Position numbers and translations under genes: made by a program. A DNA stretch of 64,000 nucleotides from Rotaria socialis (lineage: Eukaryota; Rotifera; Eurotatoria; Philodinida; Philodinidae), in contig CAJNYU010003848.1 of the NCBI GenBank assembly GCA_905331475.1, forward strand, positions 22,447 through 86,446. The letters are read 5' to 3'. Under the pieces are notes generated by a model. The model was not told the DNA's origin. It ran no database searches and saw only the letters and a program-made list of their open reading frames with translations. Below, one piece after another: positions 23,497-34,760 of this stretch; the stretch's first letter is position 1, and each line of letters begins with the position of its first letter.

Positions 23497-23893
23497 ATGA
23501 GTAAAAATTTTCAATCGCCTAGTATTTTCTGGTGGATTCTTATTCCCGGAGGATTTATTACGATATTTTTGTTAGGCTATTATCCTAGTATAATACCGTT
23601 GGATCAGTTGGGTGCATCTGGTAGGTCGTTATCTCAGTCAGTAACGCAATATCGTACGGGTCTCATTGTTGGTCTTTGGGCTACGATTCTTGCACATCTT
23701 TTTGAAGCAATGTTTGCTAGAAATATTTGTCAAAAACATAAGTTCGACCAACAATCGACACTTTTATGGACAATACAGACATTTATTATAGGTTCTTTTA
23801 CTTTCATTCGATTTCCTATGTGATATTTTTGTTTTCATTGTAGGATTTCCTTCATTGAAATTACTCAAGCGTCGTGCTCTACAAAACAAATAA
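23497..23893 (+). CDS. TMEM254-like small membrane protein, copy 2
   Basis: Two exons, 23497-23791 and 23844-23893 (phase 1), 114 residues. Splicing is needed: the unspliced frame stops at 23821, while the spliced tail (GFPSLKLLKRR) matches the C-terminus of the neighbouring copy (GYVSLGKLRKY). It shares the LGASGRSLSQ loop position, WATILAHLFEA and TIQTFIIG helices with copy 1 but is clearly diverged, so the duplication is old. Copy 1 has no intron at this position. Confidence 0.75.
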
Positions 23894-23973
23894 TTCGACT
23901 AAATCAAATCAACTTTTTTCCTGTGATTTTCAAATATTTATCGCTTCTTTTAATTCGCTATAATGACAGTTTT

Positions 23974-23979
23974 AATAAA
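23974..23979 (+). terminator. Poly(A) signal AATAAA after TMEM254 copy 2
   Basis: AATAAA lies 48 bp before the MsrB start codon. Confidence 0.5.
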
Positions 23980-24008
23980 TTTTCTATTCGATTATCTTTA
24001 TGATACTT

Positions 24009-24019
24009 GCTATTTTTAG
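24009..24019 (+). promoter_or_regulatory. Likely spliced-leader acceptor, MsrB gene
   Basis: CTATTTTTAG ends 7 nt before the ATG. Confidence 0.55.
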
Positions 24020-24026
24020 ATAAAAT

Positions 24027-24726
24027 ATGTCTGCTTCCGCTGGTAATAAACCAGAAGAACAAAACGTACCATCTGTTAATTTATCTGACGATGAGTGGAA
24101 GAAAAAATTAACTGATGAAGAATATCGTATATTACGTAGAAAAGATACTGAATATCCAGGTACAGGTAAATATGATAAGCATTTCGAACCTGGAACTTAT
24201 GAATGTGCTGGTTGTGGACAAAAGCTTTATGAGTAAGTGGCTGTTTATATAATGAATTTTCTTTCACCTACGGCACGAGTAAAAGCTTCTGTAAAGAATA
24301 TTGATTCTGTTTAAATTTAGAAATTTTGTTTTCGTTTAGTTCATCGTCAAAATTCGATTCTCACTGTGGTTGGCCAGCATTTAGTTCATCACTAGCCGGA
24401 TCAGTTAAACGTCACAAAGATGAAGATGGTTATCGTATTGAAATATTATGTCATGCTTGCGATGGCCATTTAGGTTTGTATTGTTGTCCTAATGCACTAC
24501 TCTTGAAACATCAACGAATAATTTTCATAGTGTCTGTATAAATTTTTGAAGCTGTACTGTTTGAATTCTTGGAAAATGTAAAAGAATTACGACTAAAATC
24601 ATTTATTTTATTTTTTGTTTAGGTCATGTTTTCACAGGCGAAGGTATACGCGATGCTAATGGCAAAATAATCGAAGAACGTCATTGTGTTAATTCTGCTT
24701 CATTAAAATTTTCAAAGAAAAATTAA
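24027..24726 (+). CDS. MSRB: Methionine-R-sulfoxide reductase B
   Basis: Three exons: 24027-24232, 24340-24473 and 24623-24726, phases 2 and 1, 147 residues, the usual size of a single-domain MsrB. It reduces the R epimer of methionine sulfoxide in proteins, recycled by thioredoxin. Both zinc CxxC pairs are present (ECAGCGQ and CHACDGH), as are HCGWPAFSSS and HVFTGEG. The resolving end reads RHCVNSASLKF, where Cys (not selenocysteine) is the catalytic residue. No targeting peptide is obvious, so it is likely cytosolic or nuclear. Oxidative repair is of general use to a desiccation-tolerant animal, which is inference. Confidence 0.95.
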
Positions 24727-24759
24727 TTAATCTTTATACGAGATTTTCTTTTTTCATTT

Positions 24760-24765
24760 AATAAA
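24760..24765 (+). terminator. Poly(A) signal AATAAA between MsrB and RRP15
   Basis: AATAAA lies within the 79-bp gap between the two genes, 40 bp before the trans-splice acceptor. Confidence 0.55.
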
Positions 24766-24791
24766 ATATAAATACGGTTTTACTGTATGGA

Positions 24792-24805
24792 ATGTTCTGT
24801 TTCAG
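24792..24805 (+). promoter_or_regulatory. Likely spliced-leader acceptor, RRP15 gene
   Basis: GTTCTGTTTCAG abuts the ATG. The 79-bp intergenic gap leaves little room for a promoter. Confidence 0.65.
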
Positions 24806-25493
24806 ATGACTCTACAGGATAGTTCTAGAAAAATGAAAAAGAAAAAGAAGCAATCGAAAAAACTTTTGCCAAAAAATGTCTTTGAAATCGTTGGTGAAAG
24901 TGGACAAATAATTGAACGAGTCGTTCCAAATAGCACAAAGAAAGAAGTTGATAAACCGACAGAAACTGAGCCAACGCCAACATTTAGTGAACGCACGAAA
25001 AAACGACGAGTAAATATTCGATATGATAACTTCTTTTTTGAACGAATTCTTGTATACGTTGACTTTTAGAGACGTGAATGGGATGCAATGAACTATGAAC
25101 CATTTGACATAACACGTGGTCGTGAATATGAACGAGCATTACAACGAGTTGCTACACGTGGTATTGTTCAATTGTTTAATACAGTTCGAAAACAACAACA
25201 AACTTCATCGTCAGCAACAAAAAAGAAACAAGAAAGTACAATAAATAAAGGTGAATTTCTCGACATGCTTAAAACAATCGATTCGGATGAAGTCTCATGC
25301 AAAATTATGAAGAAAAATCAACCCATGGTAAGTAAAATAAAAAGGAAAATTCAATTATTCAATTAAAATACTTTCACTTCAGGTTGAATCAACAACTAAA
25401 CCAGGGCCAGTCAGATGGAGCGTCTTCCAAGATGATTTGATGGCTAGTGTTAAAGATAATGATGATGATGATGATGATGAAGATGACGATTAA
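24806..25493 (+). CDS. RRP15: RRP15-like ribosomal RNA processing protein
   Basis: Three exons, 24806-25009, 25070-25327 and 25383-25493, all phase 0, 190 residues. RRP15 acts in the nucleolus in pre-60S assembly and early pre-rRNA cleavage. Seen here: a Lys-rich N-terminus (nucleolar-type), the family core EYERALQRVATRGIVQLFNTV, then KGEFLDMLKTID, and a WSVFQDDLMASVKDN segment before an acidic tail of Asp repeats. The tail comes from a short GAT repeat at the 3' end. It is the last gene of the cluster. Confidence 0.9.
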
Positions 25494-26900
25494 TTTGTTA
25501 TTTGTTTTTGTCTATTCATAATAAAATCTTGTTGGAACAAAATAGAACATAAATATCTGTATTTCGGCGCGAATCAAATTCGGATTTGAGAATGGCAAAA
25601 ACCCAGGAAAGACTTCGAACTGAATTTCTATTGTTTTTTCTCATAGAATTCATTCTAATTATTTGTTTTGCTTTGAAGACGAACAAAAACGATATTCTTG
25701 TTACAATTCTGCTGGTACGATCAAATAAGAGTCGTTTATTTCAAGCACTTTAAGATTTACTTTCTTGAGTTGAATTTTTTCGGTGTCTTCTTTTCCATAG
25801 GCACTATGAGTTTTCCTCTTGGCTTATTTCAATAAACTATATACAACTATGAATGTGAATGCATTCCAGGATGTAGAATAAGTTTTTTTTTGCCAAACAT
25901 TAATTTTTTCACAAAATGCAGTCTTCTGAGAAGTATTTCAAGACTGTCGTTGCTTAATAACAGCGCGTATCACTAATTAATGCTACGTTTACAACAGCGA
26001 AAAAATAATACAATTTTTTGTGCTTGTCTTCAAACATTAGATAATCTAAATAGAACCTAGTTTCTTGTAAGCAAAAAAGAATTCTATTCGATAATAAATT
26101 TTGCTGAAATTATTAAAATCTTTCATATGCGCGAATTTCAACATCTTCAAATGAGTTTTATCTCAGCAGTTCGGCAGACGAGATTTTTGTCGGCATTGGC
26201 AACACAACGTGCGTAGTTGTAAAAATATTTATTGAATACCTTTCTTTTAATAATGTTTCTCGTTGTCCTTTATTATTTTTAATTTAATATTTTTATAACT
26301 CATACGCATACTCTTTTTGAATCATTTTACGCATCAAATCAGTTTTTCTTCTTCTTTACGTCACTGCGAATGACGCAATAGCATGAATCGAAAGTTTTAT
26401 TTAATCTTTGATGATTATTATCGCTTATTACGTATGAAATGATGCTGCATTGGCATCATCAGAGTTTGTGATGTGCGCAATGCCACATGAATCATTTACA
26501 TTGGAAGAAAGCTGCTGAAAATGCTTGATTCATCATGAATAAGAAGTTCTTTTTTTTATTCTCAAATGTTTTGCAACGAGAATATCATATTAAAAAAGTC
26601 TTTTTTTCCTTATCTTCCTAAATGCGTGCGTGTCATACAAAACACGTGCTTGATATTTATTCTCTACTGAGTTCGTTTTTGTCGATGATCGTTGGATGGA
26701 CTGGGTTATTTTCTCGTTTCATCTTCCTTTTCTTTCTTCCTTCATTTGTTTCGTTCTTTCATCTCAACGTCATTATCTGACGGCATGAAGTATATTTATT
26801 CTAGAAAGGAAAGAAAAATGCATTCTATCAACTAGGACAAACGCGCTGAATTACTCGACGGAGAACGCAAAAGCAATCGACACGAACAAAAAAAGAAAAA
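25494..26900. other. Gene-free region before the vWA gene
   Basis: An AATAAA near 25520 closes the RRP15 transcript. The remaining 1.3 kb has no credible frame, RNA gene or transposon end that I can identify. Confidence 0.4.
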
Positions 26901-29225
26901 ATGTATCCAAATATTGGTTCAGGCACTCCACAACCATCAGCACCGCCACCACCAACGTCAACATCAGCAACTCCAGCATCGACAAGTTCTACACTATCTA
27001 ATACAAGTTCATCGAAACCCTTTGGATTTTCTAGTGTAATGGCTCAACCGAACAATCAAAACACACCTTATCCTACTGGAGGAAGCTCATCACAACCTCC
27101 TTACCCGACAGGTCCATCATCTCAACCTCCTTATCCAACAGCTCCTCCGTCATCATCACCTTATAACAATCCATATCCATCAAGTAATCAACCAGCAAAT
27201 CCAAACAGTTATTCAAGCTATTCTCTTCCAAACATTGGACAACAACCTCCCCCACCTCAAGGTAAACCATTGTTTGAAATCGAAAAATCTTTTTATATCC
27301 ATTAACTTTTTTAGGTGGTGCTGGTTATCAACAAAGTCCTTATCCACAACAACCAGGTGGTTATCAAGCTCCAAATCCGTCTGCTGGATATTCAAGTGGT
27401 CAACAACCACCACATCCAACAGGTTAGTTGAATTTTAAATAATATCTTAGTCATTGATATGTGTTATTGTAAGAAAAGTAAAATTCTAAATATGATTTAT
27501 TTAGGTAATCAATCTTCATATCGTCCACCAAATCCTTATCCAGCAGGCAATTCGTATGCTCCACAACAAGGTAATCACTTTATATTTTTTTCAGATAATA
27601 CATCGATAACGTCTTTATTTGCAACAAAAAAAATCTATCTAAACAGTAACGAAATCAGAGAAAGAATTTCCTAATCGATTTATATAAAACATGCTTTGAT
27701 AGAAAGGGCATCAATCGTAAATAAAATTAAAATAAATAGCCAATTCACAAAAGACATCTAAATAACGGAGAATAACATTATTTATATTGCAGGTAACACC
27801 GGCTTTCAAAATCCATACCAACCATCAGGCGGCTATCCACCACAACAAGGTAAATATCATTTAAAATTTTCTTTATTGAGTTAATCTCTTTAATTCATAG
27901 GTGGATATCCATCACAACCACCATATCAAAATCCTCGTGGTCCAACTCCTCAGCAACCACCCAATCAAAATCCCTACGGTCAAAATCCATATGGTCAAAA
28001 CCCATACCCCTCAAATGCTCCACAACAACAATATCCAAATCCGTACGGTTCTAATGCTCCACCGCAATCGTATCAAACTCCCTATGGTGCAAATCCTCAA
28101 CAACCTCCAGGTAATAAACGGCGCTCTCTAGCTAATAAAAACTTCGTGAGAATGATTCAAAAACATGCTTGTCTAACAAAGCTCTCGTGATAAAAAAAAA
28201 ATTAATGCTATAATCGACCTCTAAATTTGTTTTCTAACAGGCGGTTATGGTGGCTATTCTTCGTATAATCAACAGCCACCACCACCACAACAATCCTATC
28301 AAAATCCTTCTCCTTATCAACAACCAGGCTAGTGCTGTTATTTTTCATATAAAATCAATATATTTTGTTCTGTTCTGTTTTACAGGTGGCGGATACAATC
28401 AGAATTCATATGGATCACCAGCTGGTAAGTTATTTTCTATAAGAAAAAAGAATATATTGAATTTGAATAAACTATTCAGCCAATGATCGTATTCGAGCAA
28501 TAGCTGGTCGATATGAAATCAATGACACTCTTGCACAACGCCTTAACATTCTCAATCAATATGAAATTGTTGTTCTTTGTGATGACTCTGGCTCAATGAA
28601 TACACCAGTCGACGGAACACAGGGTAGTCGCTGGGATGAATTACGATCCATTGTACAAATAGTTATGGAAATTGGTTGCGTATTTGATTCCAATGGAATT
28701 GATGTATATTTTCTGAATCGTCCTCCCATGAAAAATGTAACTGATCCTCGACAAGTTGTTGAATCATTTAATCAACGACCAGGCGGACTAACACCATTAA
28801 CACCAGCTTTACGACAAATTTTTCAATCAGCAGCAAGTAAACCGGGCAGTGATAAACGTTTACTTGTATTCGTTGCTACAGATGGAGCTCCAACAGATGC
28901 AAATGGAAATGTCGATGTACAAAGTTTAGAAAATCTAATGCGAAACGAACGTCAAGCAAATACAACCTATGTTACATTCCTTGCTTGTACAGATGATGAA
29001 TCAAGTGTAGCTTATTTATCGCAATGGGATCGTTCAATGATGAATGTCGATGTTGTGGATGATTATAAAACTGAACGAGAAGAAATACGTCGCAATCGAG
29101 GACACAATTATCCTTTTTCATTTGGCGATTACGTTGCAAAAGCATTACTTGGCGCAGTTGATCCACAAATGGATCTTCTAGATGAATCTGGAAATAATAA
29201 TAATGATAATTTTCGAAGATATTAA
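26901..29225 (+). CDS. von Willebrand A domain protein with long Pro/Tyr/Gln-rich N-terminus
   Basis: Eight exons: 26901-27261, 27315-27422, 27505-27570, 27793-27849, 27901-28110, 28241-28327, 28386-28424 and 28480-29225, about 557 residues. All junctions are phase 1 and each inner exon is a multiple of three, so inner exons are interchangeable modules ending in a split Gly codon. The first 310 residues are low-complexity (PPYPTG, NPYGQ, YQQPGG types), like adhesive or phase-separating tails. Residues about 335-520 form a vWA fold with an intact metal site: DDSGSM at about 344, a Thr in GGLTPLTP, and VATDGAPTD. The sixth intron (28328-28385) appears to be GC-AG (CAG/GCTAGT). vWA domains mediate protein contacts; the relation to copine-type vWA proteins is a guess. 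No signal peptide is seen. Confidence 0.8.
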
Positions 29226-30537
29226 TCTATTACGAACACTATTTTTTCATCGATCTTATATCAAAACGTCTGAACTACTGAACGAAAAACGTTGTTTTTA
29301 AATAAATAACTATATCATAGATTTCTTGTTATAATGTGAATTGATTGTTTCTTTTTCATCATCAACCACGTTTAATATTCATTTTCTCAAATCCAAGAGG
29401 AGGAGTCCTTTTTTCCAAGCTCGAAATGAATTTTAATTGTTATATTCAAGTTCATATTACATTTCACATCAATATGCAATTTATGAGAAAATGCAATCAC
29501 ATTGTGTTTCGACGATCAAGCTTGTATACGTTACAAAGAATAAAATGATTTTTGCAAATTATTCAGGTGAAAGTTGTTTTCGATTTCAACACAGACACGA
29601 TTCGATAATGACATTCGTTTTATTTTCAATGTCCCTTGAATTATATTCGATGCCGCGAGTTTTTTTGTAGATATATTTAGAGTAATTGAAGTATCGATAT
29701 CATCAACCTATAATCTTCAGTGTATTCTACATGTAAGCATCATATGATTTAAGTTTTTTGGAAAGACACATGGATAATAATCTTGATGAGAAATTGATTT
29801 CAACAATATTGTTCAAACACAACTGTACCCTATGACAATGTATATTGATTGACACACCCCATCGTTCACAATGATAGTCGAGATCATTTACTATAATAGA
29901 TATTTGCTTTCGGATGAATACAATAAAAACGATACTTATTCAGTTAACATGAGTTTATGATTATGTGAACGCGTGCAGTTGTCGATTTTGAACGTTGAAA
30001 GAATAAATATTTATGTATTGGTATCAAAGCAACTGAAATATAGCATTATACAGAAACGGTTTTCGATCTTTATTCGATTTAGAAACTAGTGTAATCTTAC
30101 ATATCCAAACTGCACACACGAAATTAGGTCCACAAAAATGTGAAGGACACTATTCAAGAGTTGTTTTGTATGCGTCCACATGCATCTTTACAATACATGT
30201 CGAAATTCTTAATAGAGAAAATATGTAACACATCAAGTCCGGTTTCAAAGCAACGAGAAAATTAGATGAACTATTGACAACAGTTAAATGCCAGATCTGG
30301 ACTATGATGATAACGATCTTCACTCCTTGTTGTAGGCACATAGATACAATTACTATCACCACAGTTAAAATTACTAGGAAATGAACACACTATATTTTCA
30401 TATGCAGAGCTTGGGCCGCCCTAAAAATCTTCTCTAGTCGCTGAATGAGAAGGTTCATCGAATCGATACACATTATTTCTACATTGATATGTGCACACTA
30501 ACGTATTTATTTTTCGAAGGAATATTTTTCAACTTCA
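29226..30537. other. Gene-free region after the vWA gene
   Basis: AATAAA lies near 29300. The small frames at 29345-29670 and 30150-30362 look random. Confidence 0.35.
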
Positions 30538-30671
30538 GGTTCACCAAGAAAAGATCAGATTTTCAACGATTACATTTTGATTTTTCATCTGGTGGAAACG
30601 TTAATATCGATGTGATTGGTCCTACAACGATGTTACGTTTCGCTTTTGAAGATAATGGAATACAATACTGA
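30538..30671 (+). CDS. Possible orphan terminal exon
   Basis: A strong acceptor (TTCAACTTCAG) precedes an open stretch that ends in a stop. One frame reads as a protein-like beta segment (FDFSSGGNVNIDVIGP, then LRFAFEDNG). I cannot find matching upstream exons, so this may be the end of a broken gene or chance. Family unknown. Confidence 0.2.
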
Positions 30672-31593
30672 ATAAATTGCCGAATTTCGTACTCTATTCC
30701 ATTGCACTTTTACTTGTTGCAACGATACTGACATGTATTACAAAATAGAGTAGAAAGATAATCATCAGAAATACATTTCTCAAATGATATTCTATTATCT
30801 AATGCAATTTGTAAGAACTCTCATCGTCATCCTAACTTAGAACGAGGAGTTTTATTGAACTGAAAATACTTCACGTTCTCATACTTCCTATGTTAAAATT
30901 TAGTTTTTTAAGATTGTTCCACTAGATGGTTATTGCAAACGTGCTTTCTATAGTTCATCATGATTAGACTAATTTCTATCGATTAAAAAAGCGAAGAACA
31001 TAACTCAATTGCCTTATATGTATTCAATACATTTGACTTCGACAATATGCGATAGTAATTTATTCGACGGAGTAATGTTTCGCACAAAGAATTCCAGCAC
31101 AAATAACTATATAAAAAATTGTGACATGCAAATGACTAAAAATTCAAAACTTAAAATGAATTTCTAAATCAAAGCTCGTGAAAAGCATCATCTAACAAAG
31201 TTCGAAATCAAAAGAATGATTGCGACGTCCTTACGTCTAAAATAACTATGCTGTTATCAATGGGCGCAACAAATCTTTTTTTTCCATTGGTAATCATTTC
31301 ATATTTTCTTGAGTCGCATGTGGAATAAATCCATGAAACTTACTATGACATTTGTATTCTTTTAAACAGAAATCAATAAATATAATGTAATCAAAAAGTT
31401 CTTATTTCATTATATTATAAGACACGGTCCAATAAAAACTATTATTTTCTCGAATTTCACAATCGTACTGTAATAACAGCAATGACATCACACTTCTTTT
31501 TTTTTCTCCAGCAAGTTTACCTTTTTTCTCTTGTTCGTCTATCATAAACATGAAAAAAAACATAACGCGTCCTTTCTTTCAAACAACACTTAA
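30672..31593. other. Gene-free region before the PARP gene
   Basis: No recognisable feature. The PARP start lacks a nearby pyrimidine-AG acceptor, so a conventional promoter probably lies in this stretch. Confidence 0.35.
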
Positions 31594-32514
31594 ATGACCA
31601 CGACGAAGTTGGCTAATATTGGCATAAAATATCTTAGTGATCTACAGTTAGATGATCTTTATCAATTACAAGATGAATTAAATATCTTATGGAAAAATGG
31701 TCAATCGACAATTTCAAATAGTTTATATGATAAAATAGCCGATGGTATTAACTATGAAATAACACAATTAGCAGCCGATCCATATAATTATGCTGTGAAA
31801 AGAAATGATAATGAATTGCAAAAACTTCTTGCGCGCTTGACTGGATTGCATTCACAAAAGAAATCTCCCGTTGCAAATTCTGTCTGGGATATTCTTTCTC
31901 ATGAATTGGCGATGCGAAATTTCGTCACCATTCATCCTCCATTAACATATCCTTCGAATTGGACAAGAATGTCATTAAGTGAAAATCCCGTTGAATTTAT
32001 AACATTATCTCAATCATCACAAGAATTTCAAGATTTATCAAGTGTTTTTTCAAAATCTCTTGGAAAATCATCTGTTGCTATCTATTCAATAATTCGAATA
32101 CAAAATCTTCGACTTTGGTCTATTTTTCAAGAATTACAAAAAACAATTCCGAACAATATTCTACGTCTTTTTCATGGCACAGCATCGCCAGAACAGCAAA
32201 AACTAATAATGTATCATGGTTTTTTTCATAGTTTTTGTCCGGGTGGTCTTATTGGCGATGGAGTTTATTTTGCAGTCAATTCACAATATTCTAATGATGA
32301 TCCATATGTACTAAAACGAACCAATCATCGTAGAGAATTATTCATCTGTCAAGTTTTATTGGGAAATTCCAGCCAAGGTGCAGGAGGTCTTAAATCACCG
32401 GCACCAGGATGTCACTCAGTATTTCATGATAGTGGTAGTCAAAACGATATGTTCTGTATTTTTAATAGTTATCAATCATATCCAGAATATATTGTACAAT
32501 ATGATTATGAATGA
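31594..32514 (+). CDS. PARP-type ADP-ribosyltransferase (PARP10/14-like catalytic domain)
   Basis: Single exon, 306 residues. The C-terminal half is a PARP catalytic domain: LFHGT with the NAD-binding His at about 194, GDGVYFAVNSQYS with the Tyr of the H-Y-phi triad, LLGNSSQG, and the closing FNSYQSYPEYIVQY. The third triad position is not Glu in my reading, which points to mono- rather than poly-ADP-ribosylation. The N-terminal 150 residues are helical without a known module. Known relatives modify proteins in antiviral and stress signalling; this one's target is unknown. It is the second ADP-ribosylation family in the window, with the two ART-TPR genes, but not homologous to them in sequence. 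Confidence 0.85.
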   Translation: MTTTKLANIGIKYLSDLQLDDLYQLQDELNILWKNGQSTISNSLYDKIADGINYEITQLAADPYNYAVKRNDNELQKLLARLTGLHSQKKSPVANSVWDILSHELAMRNFVTIHPPLTYPSNWTRMSLSENPVEFITLSQSSQEFQDLSSVFSKSLGKSSVAIYSIIRIQNLRLWSIFQELQKTIPNNILRLFHGTASPEQQKLIMYHGFFHSFCPGGLIGDGVYFAVNSQYSNDDPYVLKRTNHRRELFICQVLLGNSSQGAGGLKSPAPGCHSVFHDSGSQNDMFCIFNSYQSYPEYIVQYDYE

Positions 32515-33392
32515 AAAATCAATACTTCATTCATAGACAAAGGAGTGCCTTATATTTTTTTATGCAGAACATTTAAAGAAAAAACTTCAGCAATAATAAA
32601 TATCATTGGTTTGTACAAATGCTACGTTTGTACAAGAAAATAAACTGTGTTAATCGATGGTTACCCCAAAGAGTAAAATATTTTCATCCGCATGTGTGAA
32701 GAAAGCACGAGATTGCAGGAGGATGAAATTTTTCTTTGTAGAAAAAAAAACAATTATTAAAGCATGATCATTTTTCAGTGGCAGTGAATGTTAAGTTTCT
32801 CTATGACTGATAGTTTCTGGATATCGATATATGTATGAAAAGGTTGTTTTTTTATTATTGTAAAAATCAATTGTTATTCACACATCATCTTTTAACTGAA
32901 AGAAAACATTCACACTCATCAAATGATATGTTTGAAGTCTCAACAGTCGATGGTTTTTAAATCTATTTTGAATTGTATCTTTCTACGCTCAAAGAAATAA
33001 GATTTAATTTGAAGGATACGATCAAATAACTGTGTTATTTAATAAGTCAAATCTCATAGTAAAAAATACCCTTCGATAGGGAAAACATTTTAAAGGAAAA
33101 AAATACTGAAATATAAGTTGATATAACACTTATACTCATTGACAAACCATTAATATCCAAAATACAAAAACAAAATGTCATATTATCTTCTTAATCAGAG
33201 CAGCGAATCGGATGGGAAAAACTGGTTTATCCCATGGGAAAAACTGATTTATCCCATGAGAGAATTTTCTTCTCCCACTAGGAGCTCTGTTCTTAGCTGT
33301 CACTAGAAAAATATTCACTATTTCATAAGAGTATAAGTAGTAGAAATACGATTGCTGAGCATCGAGATAATCATCAACGGACTAGTTCTACA
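32515..33392. other. Intergenic spacer
   Basis: No coding feature. At 33216-33250 a short direct repeat of a GGGAAAAACTG(G/A)TTTATCCCATG unit occurs twice in tandem. Confidence 0.45.
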
Positions 33393-33932
33393 ATGCATCG
33401 ATTCAGCATACTGTCATCGATAGTTTGTTTGCTATCGATATTAAGTAATTTAATTGGGTATGGAACCGGTTGTCATTGTCCGTCTAATATGTGCTGTTCA
33501 CAATGGGGTTATTGTGGTACAACTGCTGAATATTGTGGCGCTGGATGTCAACAGGGAAAGTGTTGGCTGAGTGGATCAGAATCAAATAGACAAATGCCAA
33601 TACTTTCTGGTTCGTTTCATGGACGATGTACCTATTATCATGTCGAAGGTGATTATACAGCATGTGGTACACGGCATAGTGATAACGAATATATTGCTGC
33701 GTTGAATGCTCCTCAATTTGATATGCATACGCCGAACGGCAATCCAAATCGAAATTCATTATGCAATCGAAAAATTGAAGTAAATGGACCACGTGGTTCG
33801 ATTGTCGTTCAATTAGTAGATCGATGTGCAGGTTGTCCTCACGATGGTTTAGACTTATCACCTGCAGCATTTAAAGCTATTGCTGGAAGCCTCAGTATTG
33901 GTGTCGTTCAAGTTTCTTGGAAAATGAAATGA
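33393..33932 (+). CDS. Secreted hevein-type chitin-binding plus expansin-like (double-psi barrel) protein
   Basis: Single exon, 179 residues. A signal peptide (about 1-26) is followed by a type-1 chitin-binding (hevein) module, residues about 27-57, with the spacing C-x-C-x4-CC-x5-CG-x6-CG and SQWGYCG. Then comes a six-stranded double-psi beta-barrel like RlpA, barwin and expansin domain 1 (GRCTYYHVEGDYTACGTRH, LVDRCAGCPHDGLDLSPAAF with the conserved Asp, then GVVQVSWKM). There is no second expansin domain. The barrel loosens wall polysaccharides in known relatives, and the hevein module targets chitin. Intronless and of fungus/plant-like architecture, it is a candidate horizontally acquired gene. 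Roles in digestion of fungal food or in antifungal defence are both plausible. Confidence 0.85.
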   Translation: MHRFSILSSIVCLLSILSNLIGYGTGCHCPSNMCCSQWGYCGTTAEYCGAGCQQGKCWLSGSESNRQMPILSGSFHGRCTYYHVEGDYTACGTRHSDNEYIAALNAPQFDMHTPNGNPNRNSLCNRKIEVNGPRGSIVVQLVDRCAGCPHDGLDLSPAAFKAIAGSLSIGVVQVSWKMK

Positions 33933-34760
33933 TCTGATTTTCATTTAAAGTAATGTTTGCTTTAGGTTCATACAAGAATAATTCAGTGTTGTTCTTATGA
34001 ATTTCTCAAAAATAATAAACGACAGTGAGCCATATGTATGCAATGAATCCATTATTTGAGACTTTCATTTTCACTTATTTGTTTTTATTGTTATTTAATT
34101 TCATCGGTTTCGAAAAGATATCAAACCGAGAAGGAAATAGAAAAGACTTCTATTCGTTGCGGGAGGGAAATTCGTAGTAAAATATGTTGACTGTTTTTTC
34201 TTATTCTAACAATTGTCTAATTTTGACCATTAAATCAGTGTTGAAATAACATATTTATTGAACCCTCTGTACTGGCTCTGCTTTGCAAAAGCAGAAAACG
34301 ACCGTTTCTCATACAATCGTACGTTATATGTTAAATTCTGCCGATAAAATCATTCATGTCGCTTCGAAAATATAAAGTGAATCTATAAATCGTAAGTTAC
34401 GCTGATTACACTTTGCTTTATTATAGTGTAAAATATCACATTTATATATGTGATTTGTATTTGTTTTTCGATACCACTGAACACACATGTCAATGAATAT
34501 GATACACCAGCGGAATAATGAAAAGAAGTTACAAATGATTTTGATTGCTATTTAACTATTTCTAATTAGAATCTTGTCTTGTTTCTTTTTTTGGCATAAA
34601 ATCTTTGATTGAATATTTGAAAGAAAAAGATCGATTGTCACATAATAAATAGGGAAATACCGTACATAACATAACGGAAAAGACAAATTTATTGCTTGTG
34701 TAAATACTTTCTATACGTATAGCAATTAAAATCAATCGTGATCATTATAAAATATCTTTT
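33933..34760. other. Intergenic spacer
   Basis: AATAAA lies near 34012. Nothing else is recognised. Confidence 0.35.

Noticed and set aside
26901-28424. Repeated CCA/CAA-rich units as a possible CRISPR or satellite array
   Set aside because: They are coding repeats of a Pro/Tyr/Gln tail separated by normal introns; no constant repeat or spacer structure.
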